Assembly (NCBI GenBank): GCA_023014485.1
Contig: JAJOZX010000197.1
Span: forward strand, 1,527,501-1,591,500
Source of the DNA: Bathynomus jamesi
Lineage: Eukaryota; Arthropoda; Malacostraca; Isopoda; Cirolanidae
Length of the DNA stretch: 64,000 bases
Direction: 5' to 3'
Under the pieces are notes generated by a model. It had not been told where the DNA came from and made no database searches. It was given only the letters and a program-made list of their open reading frames with translations. Both the position numbers and the translations under genes were made by a program. Positions 22,326-32,518 of the stretch are shown here, piece after piece. Numbering within the stretch: the first letter of the stretch is position 1; each line of letters starts with the position of its first letter.

Positions 22326-22450
22326 CCTAGTGGTTAAGACGCTGGGCTGCTGGTGCGGCGTGGTTCGGATTCCACGTTAAACTGTAGGTCTACGGTGGAG
22401 TGAAAAGCTTGACCTTCGTCAGAATAGACAATTTGGGCGGAAGCTAACCA
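22326..22450 (+). repeat. tRNA-headed SINE, right piece (shared-body family)
   Basis: tRNA-like A box (CCTAGTGGTTAAGACG) and B box (GGTTCGGATTCC), then the body 'CGTTAAACTGTAGGTC', which recurs in other SINEs of the window. The head was split by the family-B insertion. Confidence 0.65.
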
Positions 22451-23123
22451 AAGGTTATATATACATATACACACACACTGTATATGCTACTCCTTTAGGT
22501 AACTTTAAACTATATACAGTAATTCCTGTCAATTATCATGATCTATCAGGTAGGCTTCAGTGTGATAGGCCTATGAAGTTCAGTATACTTGAGTATACAG
22601 TATTTTATACTCTGCTCGAGAGCCGTTTTGTGTAACCTGTCCTAGGCTATGATTTACAAACACCAAACACTTCCTCTGTATTCATATAATTTTATTAATT
22701 TGTCTTTCTCAAACATATAATTAAGTACATCAGTACCTGAAGCGTTATTCTAAATAAAGGTTAAGACTATACAATCAATCAAATTTAAGTAAGGAGATTC
22801 AGAATTCTACAGGAATAGGTGCCTATAGGCAACACCACAAAATTAAAACTGAATATTTGCTTGTTACCTTTTTATGTCCAAGTTGAATGCGAAATTTCTG
22901 TTTCCACATCCAAATAAACAAAATATAAATGCTTTTATCCTTCATGACTGACTCTACTGCCATCATCTCAATCTTCAAACAACTTGACAGAATTTACTCT
23001 ATTGTCAAAATGGTTATATATACACATATAGCTATTTTCCAAGGCCACTGAAACCTAACGCCACCCTTTCGGTCAATTATAACATTAATATTTTCATGTT
23101 TTCTGGTGAATTGTATAACGTAT
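22451..23123. other. Unassigned AT-rich DNA
   Basis: No gene, splice structure or recognisable repeat seen. A short (AC)n occurs near 22468. Confidence 0.5.
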
Positions 23124-23326
23124 GGATCACCTGAAGATCAGGGCCCCCAGCCTTCTTTAGGTAGCTTTATAAGGTTAACTAACGAAAATATCACGATCTA
23201 ACATAACCAATCGTCAAGGGCGTACAGTTAACCTAGCGACTGGTTAGGTTAGGTCGTGATATTTTTGTTAGTTAGCCTTATAAGGCTAACTAAAGAAGGC
23301 TGGGGGCCCTGAACTTCAGGTGATCC
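23124..23326. mobile_element. Palindromic MITE, about 203 bp
   Basis: Arms of about 95 bp starting GGATCACCTGAAG, with a GGGCCCCCAGCC core motif in each arm, are near-perfect inverses around a short centre. No clear target duplication, no coding sequence. Confidence 0.7.
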
Positions 23327-24283
23327 TAACTTTTAATAAATTCTGTCACTTCATTTAAGATATTGTGAACTAGTTTGTGAAGACTACCAAATCAACCAAA
23401 TTTACACTGTAAAATATCCTAATCTAGACTGTAGGGCGTAGACCCTAAACTAACATTAGTCTAAGATTTGAATTCTTACCTTGTTGCTTTGTAACTTCGG
23501 CCAGCTGAATGCTTTCTTTGAGTTGTATTAAGCCAAACATCATCAAACCTAAACTACAACTTACATAAATTTCAACCCAGATCTTAGCTTACAACTTACA
23601 CTTCAGATTCCTATAACTTCAGGGCATGAACTATATTTTCGTTAAAAAATATGAGAACGCAAAAATTCAAAGAATTCAAGGACGTAGACCTAGTACTCGT
23701 AGTTGTAATTTGAATATAACTAAACGTATGCTAACCAACCAATTTACGACAAAGAACTACGTTAAAATAAATACATTTATACAGGTGGAACAATAAAAAT
23801 CAGACATGGGATATTTGTATTGGAATGTATTCGAAAATACTCGTACATTTTGATGTATTCATATTCGAATACATCACCTCTACAATGGAAAGTATTCTTA
23901 TTCGAATACACTGCGAAAGTACACGCATTCTCGCATACTTTTACTATTTAATTGATTATTCATTTTTTGTTTTCGCGCCTGGCAATTCATCCACTCATTC
24001 TATGGCACCAGTGAGGGTAGAGCTTATCGTACTCCGTGTGGTATAACTGACAGGATGTCCGGGTCCCCTTAAGGTGGGATTACGTCTGACGTACACGGCC
24101 GATGTGTGCGACAGTCGCAATGGGACTGCTACAATGCATTTTCGGTGCACCCATTTTCGTTACTGCGTCTAGACGCAGTGCGACTCAGAAGATCAAATTT
24201 CAGTCGTCGACGTCTGCAGCACGGTATGGTCTTGGACCAGTCGAGTCGCAAACGCAGTGCGTATCGAATTGTGTTTTGCTGTG
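23327..24283. other. Unassigned DNA upstream of the MADF gene
   Basis: No confident feature. 23820-23935 contains repeated 'ATTCGAATACA' motifs in both orientations that may be MITE debris. GC-rich sequence at 24060-24260 directly precedes the MADF start codon. Confidence 0.4.
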
Positions 24284-27200
24284 ATGACTCAAAGTCGGTT
24301 TCAGTTTTCTGGATTTGAGGATGAAAAACTGTTAGAGTTTGTTGCAAAATATCCCGCAATTTATGATTCAAGTCATAATGATTATAAAAATCAAGTTGTT
24401 CGAGATAATATTTGGATAGAAATCTCTGAAAAAGTATCTAGAAGCGGTAAGCAGAAATTGGCATTTATCCGTTGTTCTTTTCTTTTTATAAATGTAATAC
24501 CAAAATGCAATTTATTACCAAATTCACAGCATGTAAATATATTCAGTAATAATAGCTGCGTCTAGGTGAGATGTAACAATTTATAATATCTAGTAAATTG
24601 AATAATGTAATGATATGTTTCTTCAACTTTATTGTTTTGATAAATATGTTAAATTACTGTTATATAAAAAAAAATCTTAATAACAAAAAATATAAGTTTT
24701 CGTAAGGGCTTTGGGGCGGGACGCGTCCTGTTACAGAGAACTTTCGTCCAATTATGCTAAATTCGTTGCAAGGTAGAAATTTAAGTAAATTATTGTTGCA
24801 ACCGAAATTAACCACTCAACACCCCCTCCCCCAAAAAGAAAAAAACATCACCGGCCCTGATTAAATGTATTAAGAATAAAAAAACACAGTCTTTATGGTA
24901 GACGAAAACATCGGCAGTATAGTCGATTCAATTTATGATATATATTCGTATAGGTGTGTAAAAAACTCGAAACACCTGACATAAATGTGCAAATGCATTT
25001 TCTGACACTTTTCTTACTCGACTTAAACGATAGTTAAAAATGGCCATCTCTCTATGCTCTTTTGCTTGTTTCCTGCAATAAGGTTTCATTATTCGTTTGT
25101 TAAGTCTGAAGACTTCGTCGCCAACAATGACATGAGGCAACACTGTAGCACACCCAGGAAGGTTTGTCATTTGGTAAGCTAAATTCATCCGAGACTATTT
25201 GTTTACTCACGACAGACTTTCCGAAAATTCCACTATCTCCTTCCTTTCCACAAGAACAGACATCAATGGCAGTAAATTTATAGTTCGCATCTACAATGGC
25301 GAGCAATACTACAGAGAAATATTCTTTATAGTTGAAGAATAGTGAACCACTTTTTGGGGAGCAGAAGATTCGTACGTGTTTTCCATCTATTGACCCCAAC
25401 ACAGGAAAATTCCATACTCTCCAGAATTCAGCTGCTTTATCAGGAGGCTTTTCTTTGATGGTGGAGGCTAAATAAGATTCCACTTTTTGTTATTACGTTT
25501 ATTGACCAATATCCATAACGCTAAACAATGATGGAACTCTGAAACATACAAACAAAACATGAACACATACATGAAAAATAAAGGCATCAACATGAAGACA
25601 CCAATCAATAATAATGAATATTCTCTAGAGGCAACAACAAAACTGGTATCAGTTTGTCGCACAATGCTTTTAGCACTTTTTTTTTTATTATGATGCTTAT
25701 ACAAGGTGTACATAAAGTCAGGATCTATTTTTGTGAAGCACTTGGAAATTATATGGAATTCAATCATAAAATGATAAAGTGGTAACATTTATTAAATAAT
25801 TAAGAGTAGGATTCGACGTGACGCCCATCAGTATCCCTGCACAGCTCAAATCGTTCCGCAGCATTTCTAAACACATTCTGGAACATTTGCGGGGTTATGT
25901 TATCTGCAGCAGTTCGTATACGTGTACGTAAGTTTTCAAGACTCGTAATCTTCGTCTGATAGACGTGCGATTTGATAAAGCCCCATGCAAAGAAATCTAA
26001 AGGGGTTAAATCTGGTGATCTCGCTGGCCCAAGGTCTTTTGTTGCTTCCGCGTCCGATCCAGCGATTTGGAAAACGTCCATTTAGATAATCCTGAACAAT
26101 TTTGGCATAGTGACAAGGAGCACCATCATGTTGATAGACGACGGGGATAGGATTGTTAGTACCGTCGTCTATCAACATGATGGTGCTCCTTGTCACTATG
26201 CCAAAATTGTTCAGGATTATCTAAATGGACGTTTTCCAAATCGCTGGATCGGACGCGGAAGTAACAGACCTTGGCCAGCGAGATCACCAGATTTAACCCC
26301 TTTAGATTTCTTTGCATGGGGCTTTATCAAATCGCACGTCTATCAGACGAAGATTACGAGTCTTGAAAACTTACGTACACGTATACGAACTGCTGCAGAT
26401 AACATAACCCCGCAAATGCTCCAGAATGTGTTTAGAAATGCTGCGGAACGATTTGAGCTGTGCAGGGATACTGATGGGCGTCACGTCGAATCCTACTCTT
26501 AATTATTTAATAAATGTTACCACTTTATCATTTTATGATTGAATTCCATATAATTTCCAAGTGCTTCACAAAAATAGATCCTGACTTTATGTACACCCTG
26601 TATATTTGGATGAGATTCGAAAGGCGAATGATAATGATTTGTAGGATTCGCCTGTTGCCAGAACTCTGGAAAAATAGTACAATACATAAATTACAAATTT
26701 CGTACGTATATTAATGTTAGTGTGTGTGTGTGTTATAATTCAAGAAATGTCTCTTTATTTTCACAGTGGAAGACTGCAAAAAGAGATGGAGAAGCATCAG
26801 AGACACGTACAATAGACATAAGAGAAATATAAAAATGGGAACAGGTTCATCAGCCAAACCCAAGCCTTCTAAATGGTCCCTATCTGAACAGCTATCGTTT
26901 CTCAACAATGTCGAGCAAGAAAAAAGGTTCGTAATAACAGCTTGTAATGATAAAAAGTTACGTAAAAATCACTTTTGTGTTAAAAACTGTTACGCAGCCT
27001 ACTCTTTATTCCTCATGATCATATTAAAAGTAAATTGCTTAGGATTCAAAATCAGTTTTATGAACTTAGACTTTACAGCATTGCACATACTTGCTTCATG
27101 TTAACAAAATTAATTTGTTAACACTTTGTTTCTAGTGGATGGTAGCAATACAGTAAATCCATCGACATTACAGTACGCATTACAACAGTGGTATTTAAGA

Positions 27201-27969
27201 TTTTTCGCACTGTTACCCCTTGAGCTAGAAAACAAAACCATATTTTAAGCTGATTTAAGCTGATTTAGAAACTTTTATTTCAAATTAGGGTAGAGAGAGA
27301 TATAACATCAATATATCGCGCTCTTCATTTTGAATTCTGAAAAAGTTGCATAACTTAAAAGTAAAATATAACTCGTTTAACATTCTTTATTGTGTTAACA
27401 GCACCGTGTCAAGCATTCCAACTCCCGAGTGGCGTGATACTATTGACGAAGAAAATGAAGCTTCCACCGTGAAAAGGAGTACTTCACTCAATGAAATACA
27501 TGATTCTGTAGCTTCATCTTCCATCGAAGATGCAAATTCAGCGGGTCAGATGACTACTGTTCGGGGTGTATCATCGGAAACTGCTGATGGGAAAATGGAA
27601 GTAAATGACACTGTTAGAAATGTTACTTACTCAGCTTACAAAAAGAAAAAAGTAAATGAAAATATAGTGCAACTTTTGAACAAAAGAGCTACTGAAAGAA
27701 TGGAGATCATGAAGGAAATATACAAAATAAAAGGACAAAGTGAAAAGGAAGATGACCCTGTAGATGTTTTTTTCAAAAGTATGGCGTTGACTGTTAAACG
27801 GTTGCCTCCTGCATCAATTGTAGAGGCAAAGATGAAAATATGTAGCATTGTGACAGAACTTGAATTAAGAGCCCTACAATCACTTTTGCAACCACCTTCA
27901 GACAGTCCTAGTCGATCGACCCACGAGTTATTTTGCAGTGATGCATCGAATCAAAGCCCAAACGCTTAG
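24284..27969 (+). CDS. MADF-BESS domain protein, 3 exons, intact
   Basis: Exons 24284-24446, 26767-26926 and 27402-27969 join through GT/AG introns in matching phases and give an uninterrupted 296-residue protein (891 bases with stop). Exons 1-2 encode the MADF domain, a Myb-like DNA-binding fold: 'LLEFVAKYPAIYDSSHNDYK', then 'IWIEISEKVSRS' joined across the intron to 'VEDCKKRWRSIRDTYNRHKR'. Exon 3 is acidic and Ser-rich and ends with a BESS-type motif 'DDPVDVFFKSMALTVKRLP' used for protein contacts. MADF-BESS proteins are arthropod transcription regulators and also the second gene of Harbinger transposons. A Harbinger nuclease relic lies antisense in intron 1, so this may be the transposon's DNA-binding partner. 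The upstream ATG at 24284 is chosen because it begins just before the MADF helix. Confidence 0.85.
24928..25483 (-). pseudogene. PIF/Harbinger DDE nuclease (frameshifted)
   Basis: Minus-strand, inside intron 1 of the MADF gene. 'VLGSIDGKHVRIFCSPKSGS' holds the first catalytic Asp and 'LLAIVDANYKFTAIDV' the second. After a frameshift at about 25165 it continues 'VLPHVIVGDEVFRL' and 'NYRLSRVRKVSENAFAHL' with the catalytic Glu. The N-terminal part upstream of 25483 is not recognised, and the palindromic DD41D element is inserted just beyond. Harbinger transposases cut and rejoin DNA with the help of a Myb/MADF partner. Confidence 0.87.
25702..26600. mobile_element. Palindromic DD41D mariner/Tc1-like element, 899 bp
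   Basis: TA-flanked (25700-25701, 26601-26602). It is an almost perfect palindrome of two inverted 3' halves. The minus arm (25800-26081) and plus arm (26110-26502) each encode 'YQHDGAPCHYAKIVQDYLNG' and 'SPDLTPLDFFAWG', the second and third catalytic Asp spaced 41 residues apart. The centre is only about 20 bp. The N-terminal half with the first Asp is absent, so it is non-autonomous. It sits in intron 1 of the MADF gene. Confidence 0.9.
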
Positions 27970-28388
27970 AAATGGTTCAGTATGTAGGCTTATTACACGA
28001 ATGGTATCACTTTAAATAATTGTAGAGTGGTCAGTTTTAACTAATTTTACAAGTGTTTTTAGTACGTACCACTTTTGACTCTATTAAATAATAAACGATA
28101 GCTAGTAAATCATCTTTAGTGTTTGATCATGACGAACTTCCTGATGATGTTTCGGGTAAATATACAGGAAAACGTAAACATAGTCAAAAATATATATACT
28201 CATACAGATCATGCATTTTTGTTTGTGCTCAGCCAGTCTGGCTGATTCTTCGCCAAAATAAAACAAATTTTCAACGCCATGTGACCGTAAATTTGTTTTC
28301 TGATTTGCAGCACAAACCCCCAGCAGTACTTAAAGAATAATCTTGGAAAGACTCAAAACAACTGCGTACTACTGACAAGCTTGTAGAG

Positions 28389-28613
28389 CAGTAGTTCTTA
28401 ACCCCTGGATCGCGATCCAAAATTGGGTCGCCAAGCCATTTTGATTGGGTCAATAAAGTGTAATTTATCATTTATTTATGATATCCCTAGTCATTTTACC
28501 ATTAATTATTTATTTTATTACCTATTACAAGTGAACTATTTGAAGGCATGGGTCGCCGAGCTAGTCCACCGACCAGAATTTGGGTCGCAGCCTAAAAAGG
28601 TTAAGAACCACTG
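28389..28613. mobile_element. hAT-type MITE, 225 bp
   Basis: Ends CAGTAGTTCTTAACC / GGTTAAGAACCACTG, flanked by exact 8-bp duplications TTGTAGAG (28381-28388, 28614-28621). It has internal 'GGGTCGC' motifs. It sits within the older hAT gene, in the codons after 'TTDK'. Confidence 0.92.
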
Positions 28614-29021
28614 TTGTAGAGCTTGTGGCCGGTACACTGCAGCCTGTCTGTAGTACAGTCATCAGAATTTAAGTCGTGTCTGGCTGCTTTAGACCCTCAG
28701 TACAAAGTGCCAAGTTGCAAACCTTTATCCTCTATACTAATCAGTCAAAAGTGCACTCAGTTACGCCAAATTTTGAATCAAAAGTTAAATCAACAGACAG
28801 TGTATGTTGGACTCGATATTTGGAGCAGTCGCCAAATGCGTAGTCTCGTAGGTATAACTGGGCACTTCATTGAGGAGTGGACAATGTGCTCAGTTATGCT
28901 AGTATGCCGTAGGTTTAAAGAACGACACACAGCAGGCAATATCTTTGCCCATTATCAGATTATAAATATGTACAACGTACTGTCGCGACGAAGTATGAAG
29001 AAGGAAACTACTCTTCAGGAA

Positions 29022-29240
29022 GACAAACACAAAAGAGATGTGAGGGTGGGGAATGAAAAAAGTGCTGTATTCTGTCATGTCAGAGACTAACCATGTAATA
29101 GATTTCAATAATTGCAACTTTGTTTTCAAATCTAATAATTATGTTAAACATAGAATTGTTGAATCTAGTCTTATAGGATCTATATAAAATTTTGATCTAT
29201 CCGATGGTCAATTCTCTTTTAACAAAATTATATGTAATAA
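29022..29240 (+). pseudogene. PLE GIY-YIG endonuclease C-terminus
   Basis: 'HKRDVRVGNEKSAVFCHVRD', then a stop, then 'NHVIDFNNCNFVFKSNNYVK' and 'HRIVESSLIGSI'. These align with the C-terminal part of the family 1 nuclease (HQYSVRTGQSS, CIDWNNASVLFHSS, NILESAI). The GIY-YIG motif itself is truncated away. At least two stops. Confidence 0.75.
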
Positions 29241-29432
29241 TATTAAGAATTTTGTAACATTACCATCCAAAAATCCCCAAGCAACACGGGTACATCCATC
29301 GGGTCAAAGCTGGGTCGGAGGGGTCACTTAACTATCCCCTGATAAGAGGATGGGAAGGTTCAGTCAGCTAATCCCTGATAATAATTAACTTCCAGGTGTA
29401 TATAAACTTTGTTCTCTGTTTATGCGGTCATT

Positions 29433-29474
29433 ACCAACTGACAAGGGCTCGGGAGGAGCCGAAACTGTGTTGGT
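29433..29474 (+). ncRNA. Hammerhead-like motif, PLE family 3 (decayed)
   Basis: Helix I ACCAA/UUGGU, core CUGACAA (an expected CUGACGA with a CpG-type G-to-A change), extra G, a strong helix II GGCUC/GAGCC and GAAA. The base before the cleavage bond is G, which a hammerhead does not accept, so this copy is probably inactive. Confidence 0.5.
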
Positions 29475-30054
29475 GTTAAGAAATAAAAATTTACGTCTTC
29501 TTGAAGAGTCGTTTCCTTCTTCATGTATACAATATTAAAAGCAAAATAACCTACACTGTAAATAATAATGCCTTTAAAGTTTAAAGGTATAAAGGCTTCC
29601 TCATTCCCTGGCTTTGCGCATACTGGTTTCTTATGATAAACTCGATACTGACTCCGATAACGAAACAGATAATGATGTTTACATAAGTTTACATAATTCA
29701 TTAAGTGCTGCAATTGACTCAACTCGGAATTTAAGTTCCCATGCCAATTGCCTTGCTCTACAATTTGTGGTTAAAGACGGTATGAGTGAAGCTGGAGCAC
29801 TTCGCAAAACAATAACGAAGGCATCTAACATAGTAGCCCATGTGAAGAAGTCCACAGTTGCAGCTGAGCTTCATGAAGGGGAAACAAACCAGAATCAGTA
29901 GCAGCAACGCGATGGAACTGGAACTACCATTTTTCCTGTTTCTTTGTATCTCCTCTACCCTGCGAGCAAGCATGCTCTTAAACACACAATTTCTCTCTCT
30001 ATTCTTCATTACACGTACATGCATCTTACACACTACTATTTTCAAAATTTAAAA

Positions 30055-30168
30055 AAGGCATCGTTTTCAAGAGCCTTAAAGACCTTGATTTCGGTTCTCT
30101 CCTCCTTCTATGGGTGGGGGCATTTCTGCGGGCGTTCGCCCTTGGGGCCCCCCTCCTTCCTGCATAAA
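30055..30168 (+). repeat. LINE 3'-end fragment in the hAT relic
   Basis: Matches the LINE tail at 40190-40310 ('CCTTGATTT', 'CTCTCCT', 'GGGGCATTT', 'GGCATTCGCCC'-like blocks in the same order) and ends in a short A-rich run. It interrupts the hAT C-terminus. Confidence 0.65.
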
Positions 30169-30589
30169 AAACCTGCTTTTCCAAGACTATCAAAACTAGC
30201 AAGGCAGTATCTTATAGTACCTGCGTCATCTGCTGCAGCAGAACGTCTATTCAGTGTTGGTGCAAAATCTTCCGACCACATCGCTGTACAGTAGGTTAGC
30301 TGACAAAACGTTTGAGTCATTGATGACTATAAAGTGTAATGGACATATTTCCAAATTATAAGTCTGGGAATGCTACGGATATAAAAAAAATTGACATCCC
30401 GCGGATGCGGATATATGCAACATCCCTTGACTCCTAGACAGTTGGGAATGAGGAGAAGGGGAAAACCTTCTTGCTTTTCTGTGCTAATTCTTCTCCATGT
30501 GATTGGTCTGCGACTGAACGAAATATACGGGTGTCACCTCGGGTCGGGTGTATGACTATTGTGGCTCCCTCGTTTCTTTGTAACTCTCT

Positions 30590-30592
<3 letters not shown>

Positions 30593-30628
<36 letters not shown>
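30593..30628. repeat. (TA)n microsatellite
   Basis: About 36 bases of TA bounding the left side of the tRNA-like repeat block. Confidence 0.9.
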
Positions 30629-30633
<5 letters not shown>

Positions 30634-30737
30634 TCAACTGCAAAGAACACGCAGTATAAATAACGTAAAGAACGACGCTTGTATAGGAGATATTCCGCGC
30701 AAGACGAGAGAGAGAGAACGAAACAAATGAAAAAATG

Positions 30738-30811
30738 AGGTAACCACCCGGGAATCGAACCCGGGATCTTCCGATTGCCGGTCAGATGCGATACCATTAC
30801 ACCATGGGCCT
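30738..30811 (-). repeat. tRNA-like sequence, unit 1
   Basis: D arm (GTGT/GCAT), anticodon arm (TCTGA/TCGGA) and T arm (CCGGG/CCCGG around TTCGATT) can pair. The acceptor stem is mispaired and the anticodon loop CCGGCAA lacks U33 (reading GGC). Best taken as a tRNA-derived repeat, not a functional tRNA gene. Confidence 0.6.
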
Positions 30812-31002
30812 CACTCTTCCAAATGCCGTAATTCTTCTACATACTCGCAGAAACCAATGCCCCAAGGGGGCACCTCCCGCATGCCGTAACATTATATACA
30901 TTCAACTACAAAGAACACGCAGTATAATAACGTAAAGAACGACACTTGCATAGGAGTATTCCGCGCAAGACGAGAGAGAGAGAACGAAACAAATGAAAAA
31001 AT

Positions 31003-31075
31003 GAGGTAACCACCCGGGAATCGAACCCGGGATCTTCCGATTGCCGGTCAAATGCGATACCATTACACCATGGCC
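31003..31075 (-). repeat. tRNA-like sequence, unit 2
   Basis: Near-identical to unit 1, with one G-to-A change in the anticodon stem region and one base lost near the 5' end. The same non-standard loop. Confidence 0.6.
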
Positions 31076-31444
31076 TCACTCTTCCAAATGCCGTAATTCT
31101 TCTACATACTCGCAGAAACCAATGCCCCAAGGGGGCACCTCCCGCATGCCGTAACATTATATACATTCAACTGCAAAGAACACGCAGTATAAATAACGTA
31201 AAGAACGACGCTTGTATAGGAGATATTCCGCGCAAGACGAGAGAGAGAGAACGAAACAAATGAAAAAATGAGGTAAACCCCGGAATCGAACCGGAATATC
31301 TCCTATACAAGCGTCGTTCTTTACGTATTTATACTGCGTGTTCTTTGCAGTTGAATGTATATAATGTTACGGCATGCGGGAGGTGCCCCCTTGGGGCATT
31401 GGTTTCTGCGAGTATGTAGAAGAATTACGGCATTTGGAAGAGTG

Positions 31445-31518
31445 AGGCCCATGGTGTAATGGTATCGCATCTGACCGGCAATCGGAAGATCCCGGGTTCG
31501 ATTCCAGGGTGGTTACCT
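31445..31518 (+). repeat. tRNA-like sequence, inverted unit
   Basis: Plus-strand copy of the same tRNA-like core; the T stem has one mismatch (CCGGG/CCAGG). Confidence 0.6.
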
Positions 31519-31590
31519 CATTTTTTCATTTGTTTCGTTCTCTCTCTCTCGTCTTGCGCGGAATATCTCCTATACAAGCGTCGTTCTTTA

Positions 31591-31591
<1 letters not shown>

Positions 31592-31624
<33 letters not shown>
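31592..31624. repeat. (TA)n microsatellite
   Basis: About 33 bases of TA between the tRNA-like block and the DD37D mariner end. Confidence 0.9.
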
Positions 31625-31628
<4 letters not shown>

Positions 31629-32518
31629 CCAAAAAGAGTAGTCTCCTTTTTCACCGGGCTAACAAAACCACAATTCCAAGGATAACTAAATGAAACAGAA
31701 GCCATATTAAACCTTTTAGATTGTCGTTAAAGTAAGAGGTAGTTTAGTTAAATCGGATGAGTAGTCTCTTTACAAATTCATCTTGAACAATAGTTGTTAA
31801 AAAATAAAGTTCACAATGAGAGTAATTAGAGGCTTAAGTGAACACTAAAGAAATTTATAATGAACGAAAAAAACTAAATAAAACATTAACGCTGCAAGTG
31901 TTCAATGTGTCCGCTATTATTATCAATGATTAGTGTACCTTTGTGCGCCATTGGCGAACTGCTGTAGAAATGGTGTCTTGATCGAGTTCATTTCATCCTG
32001 CTAAAATGCACTCTCGAAGTTGATTGACATCTTCGAATATTTGTCTGTAAATTATGTAAACTAAACGTCCCCATATGGAATAGTCAACTGAATACAAATC
32101 TAGCCTATTTGGTGGTCAATCTGGCACGATGAAATCGGAACATTATTATTCTTGCAAGTACGCAACTGTGTGCCGGGACCGATGACATGGATCACCGTCT
32201 TCCTGAAAAACGATTCTCACCGTAATTTTCAATTTTGGGCATTTTACTGAAGATATTGTTACAGTAATGTTTCAAATCAATTTTCACACTTTATCAACAA
32301 AAACAATGGATTTTTTCCTAAACATCAAACAGAAAATATTACAGACTGAAAGGATGTCTTGTCGAAGGAGCTTGCTTTTTAGAATGTCTTCTTTTTCTCG
32401 TTTGCGAACATTCTATTGTTTCGTATATTTCGAGGTCGTTCAATAGCGAAAGCCTTTTCAGCCGTAATGATGCAAAATTATTCAAAACGGAGAAGCACTC
32501 GAAGGCAGCAGTGTACAT

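Larger units (their letters stand above)
28995..29524 (+). mobile_element. Penelope-like element family 3, 5'-truncated
   Basis: Begins with a 30-bp inverted copy of its own 3' end (28995-29024 versus 29495-29524, three mismatches). Then comes the C-terminal part of a GIY-YIG endonuclease, an untranslated stretch and a hammerhead-like motif (29433-29474). The short inverted start repeats, in miniature, the head-to-head plan of the other PLEs. Confidence 0.75.
28119..30360 (+). pseudogene. hAT transposase, broken and interrupted
   Basis: Pieces in order: N-terminal BED-like stretch ('NKTNFQRHV', 28250-28280); 'FKSCLAALDPQYKVPSCK' and 'VYVGLDIWSSRQMRSLVGIT' with the first catalytic Asp (28800-28870); 'RFKERHTAGNIFAHYQ' (28910-28960). 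After the PLE insertion follow 'NCLALQFVVKDGMSEAGALR', matching the hAT Cys..His motif with His changed to Gln (29745-29805), and 'ASNIVAHVKKSTVAAE'. The C-terminus 'PRLSKLARQYLIVPASSAAAE' and 'RLFSVGAKSSDHIAVQ' lies at 30180-30300. Many stops and shifts. Confidence 0.82.
28100..30425 (+). mobile_element. hAT transposon relic with three later insertions
   Basis: A hAT transposase is spread across this interval. The right end near 30390-30425 carries the 'CCGCGGATGCGGAT' subterminal motif also seen in the hAT at 11508-12750. The left end is not identified. Insertions: MITE 28389-28613, PLE 28995-29524, LINE tail about 30055-30168. Confidence 0.7.
30640..31591. repeat. tRNA-like repeat block, tandem then inverted
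   Basis: Two full units of about 265 bp (period measured from 30738 to 31003) and a third truncated at about 31287 lie on the minus strand, followed by one inverted unit to 31591. Each unit holds a tRNA-like core, a (GA)n stretch, 'AACGTAAAGAACGACGCTTG', 'GTAACATTATATACATTCAA' and a 'GCCCCAAGGGGGC' hairpin. The block is bounded by (TA)n on both sides. Confidence 0.8.

Noticed and set aside
24062..24260. Harbinger left terminal repeat
   Set aside because: GC-rich and suggestive, but no inverse partner was found after 27969.
30738..31518. Functional tRNA gene cluster
   Set aside because: Acceptor stems are mispaired and the anticodon loop lacks U33 in every copy; the units belong to a dispersed inverted repeat.
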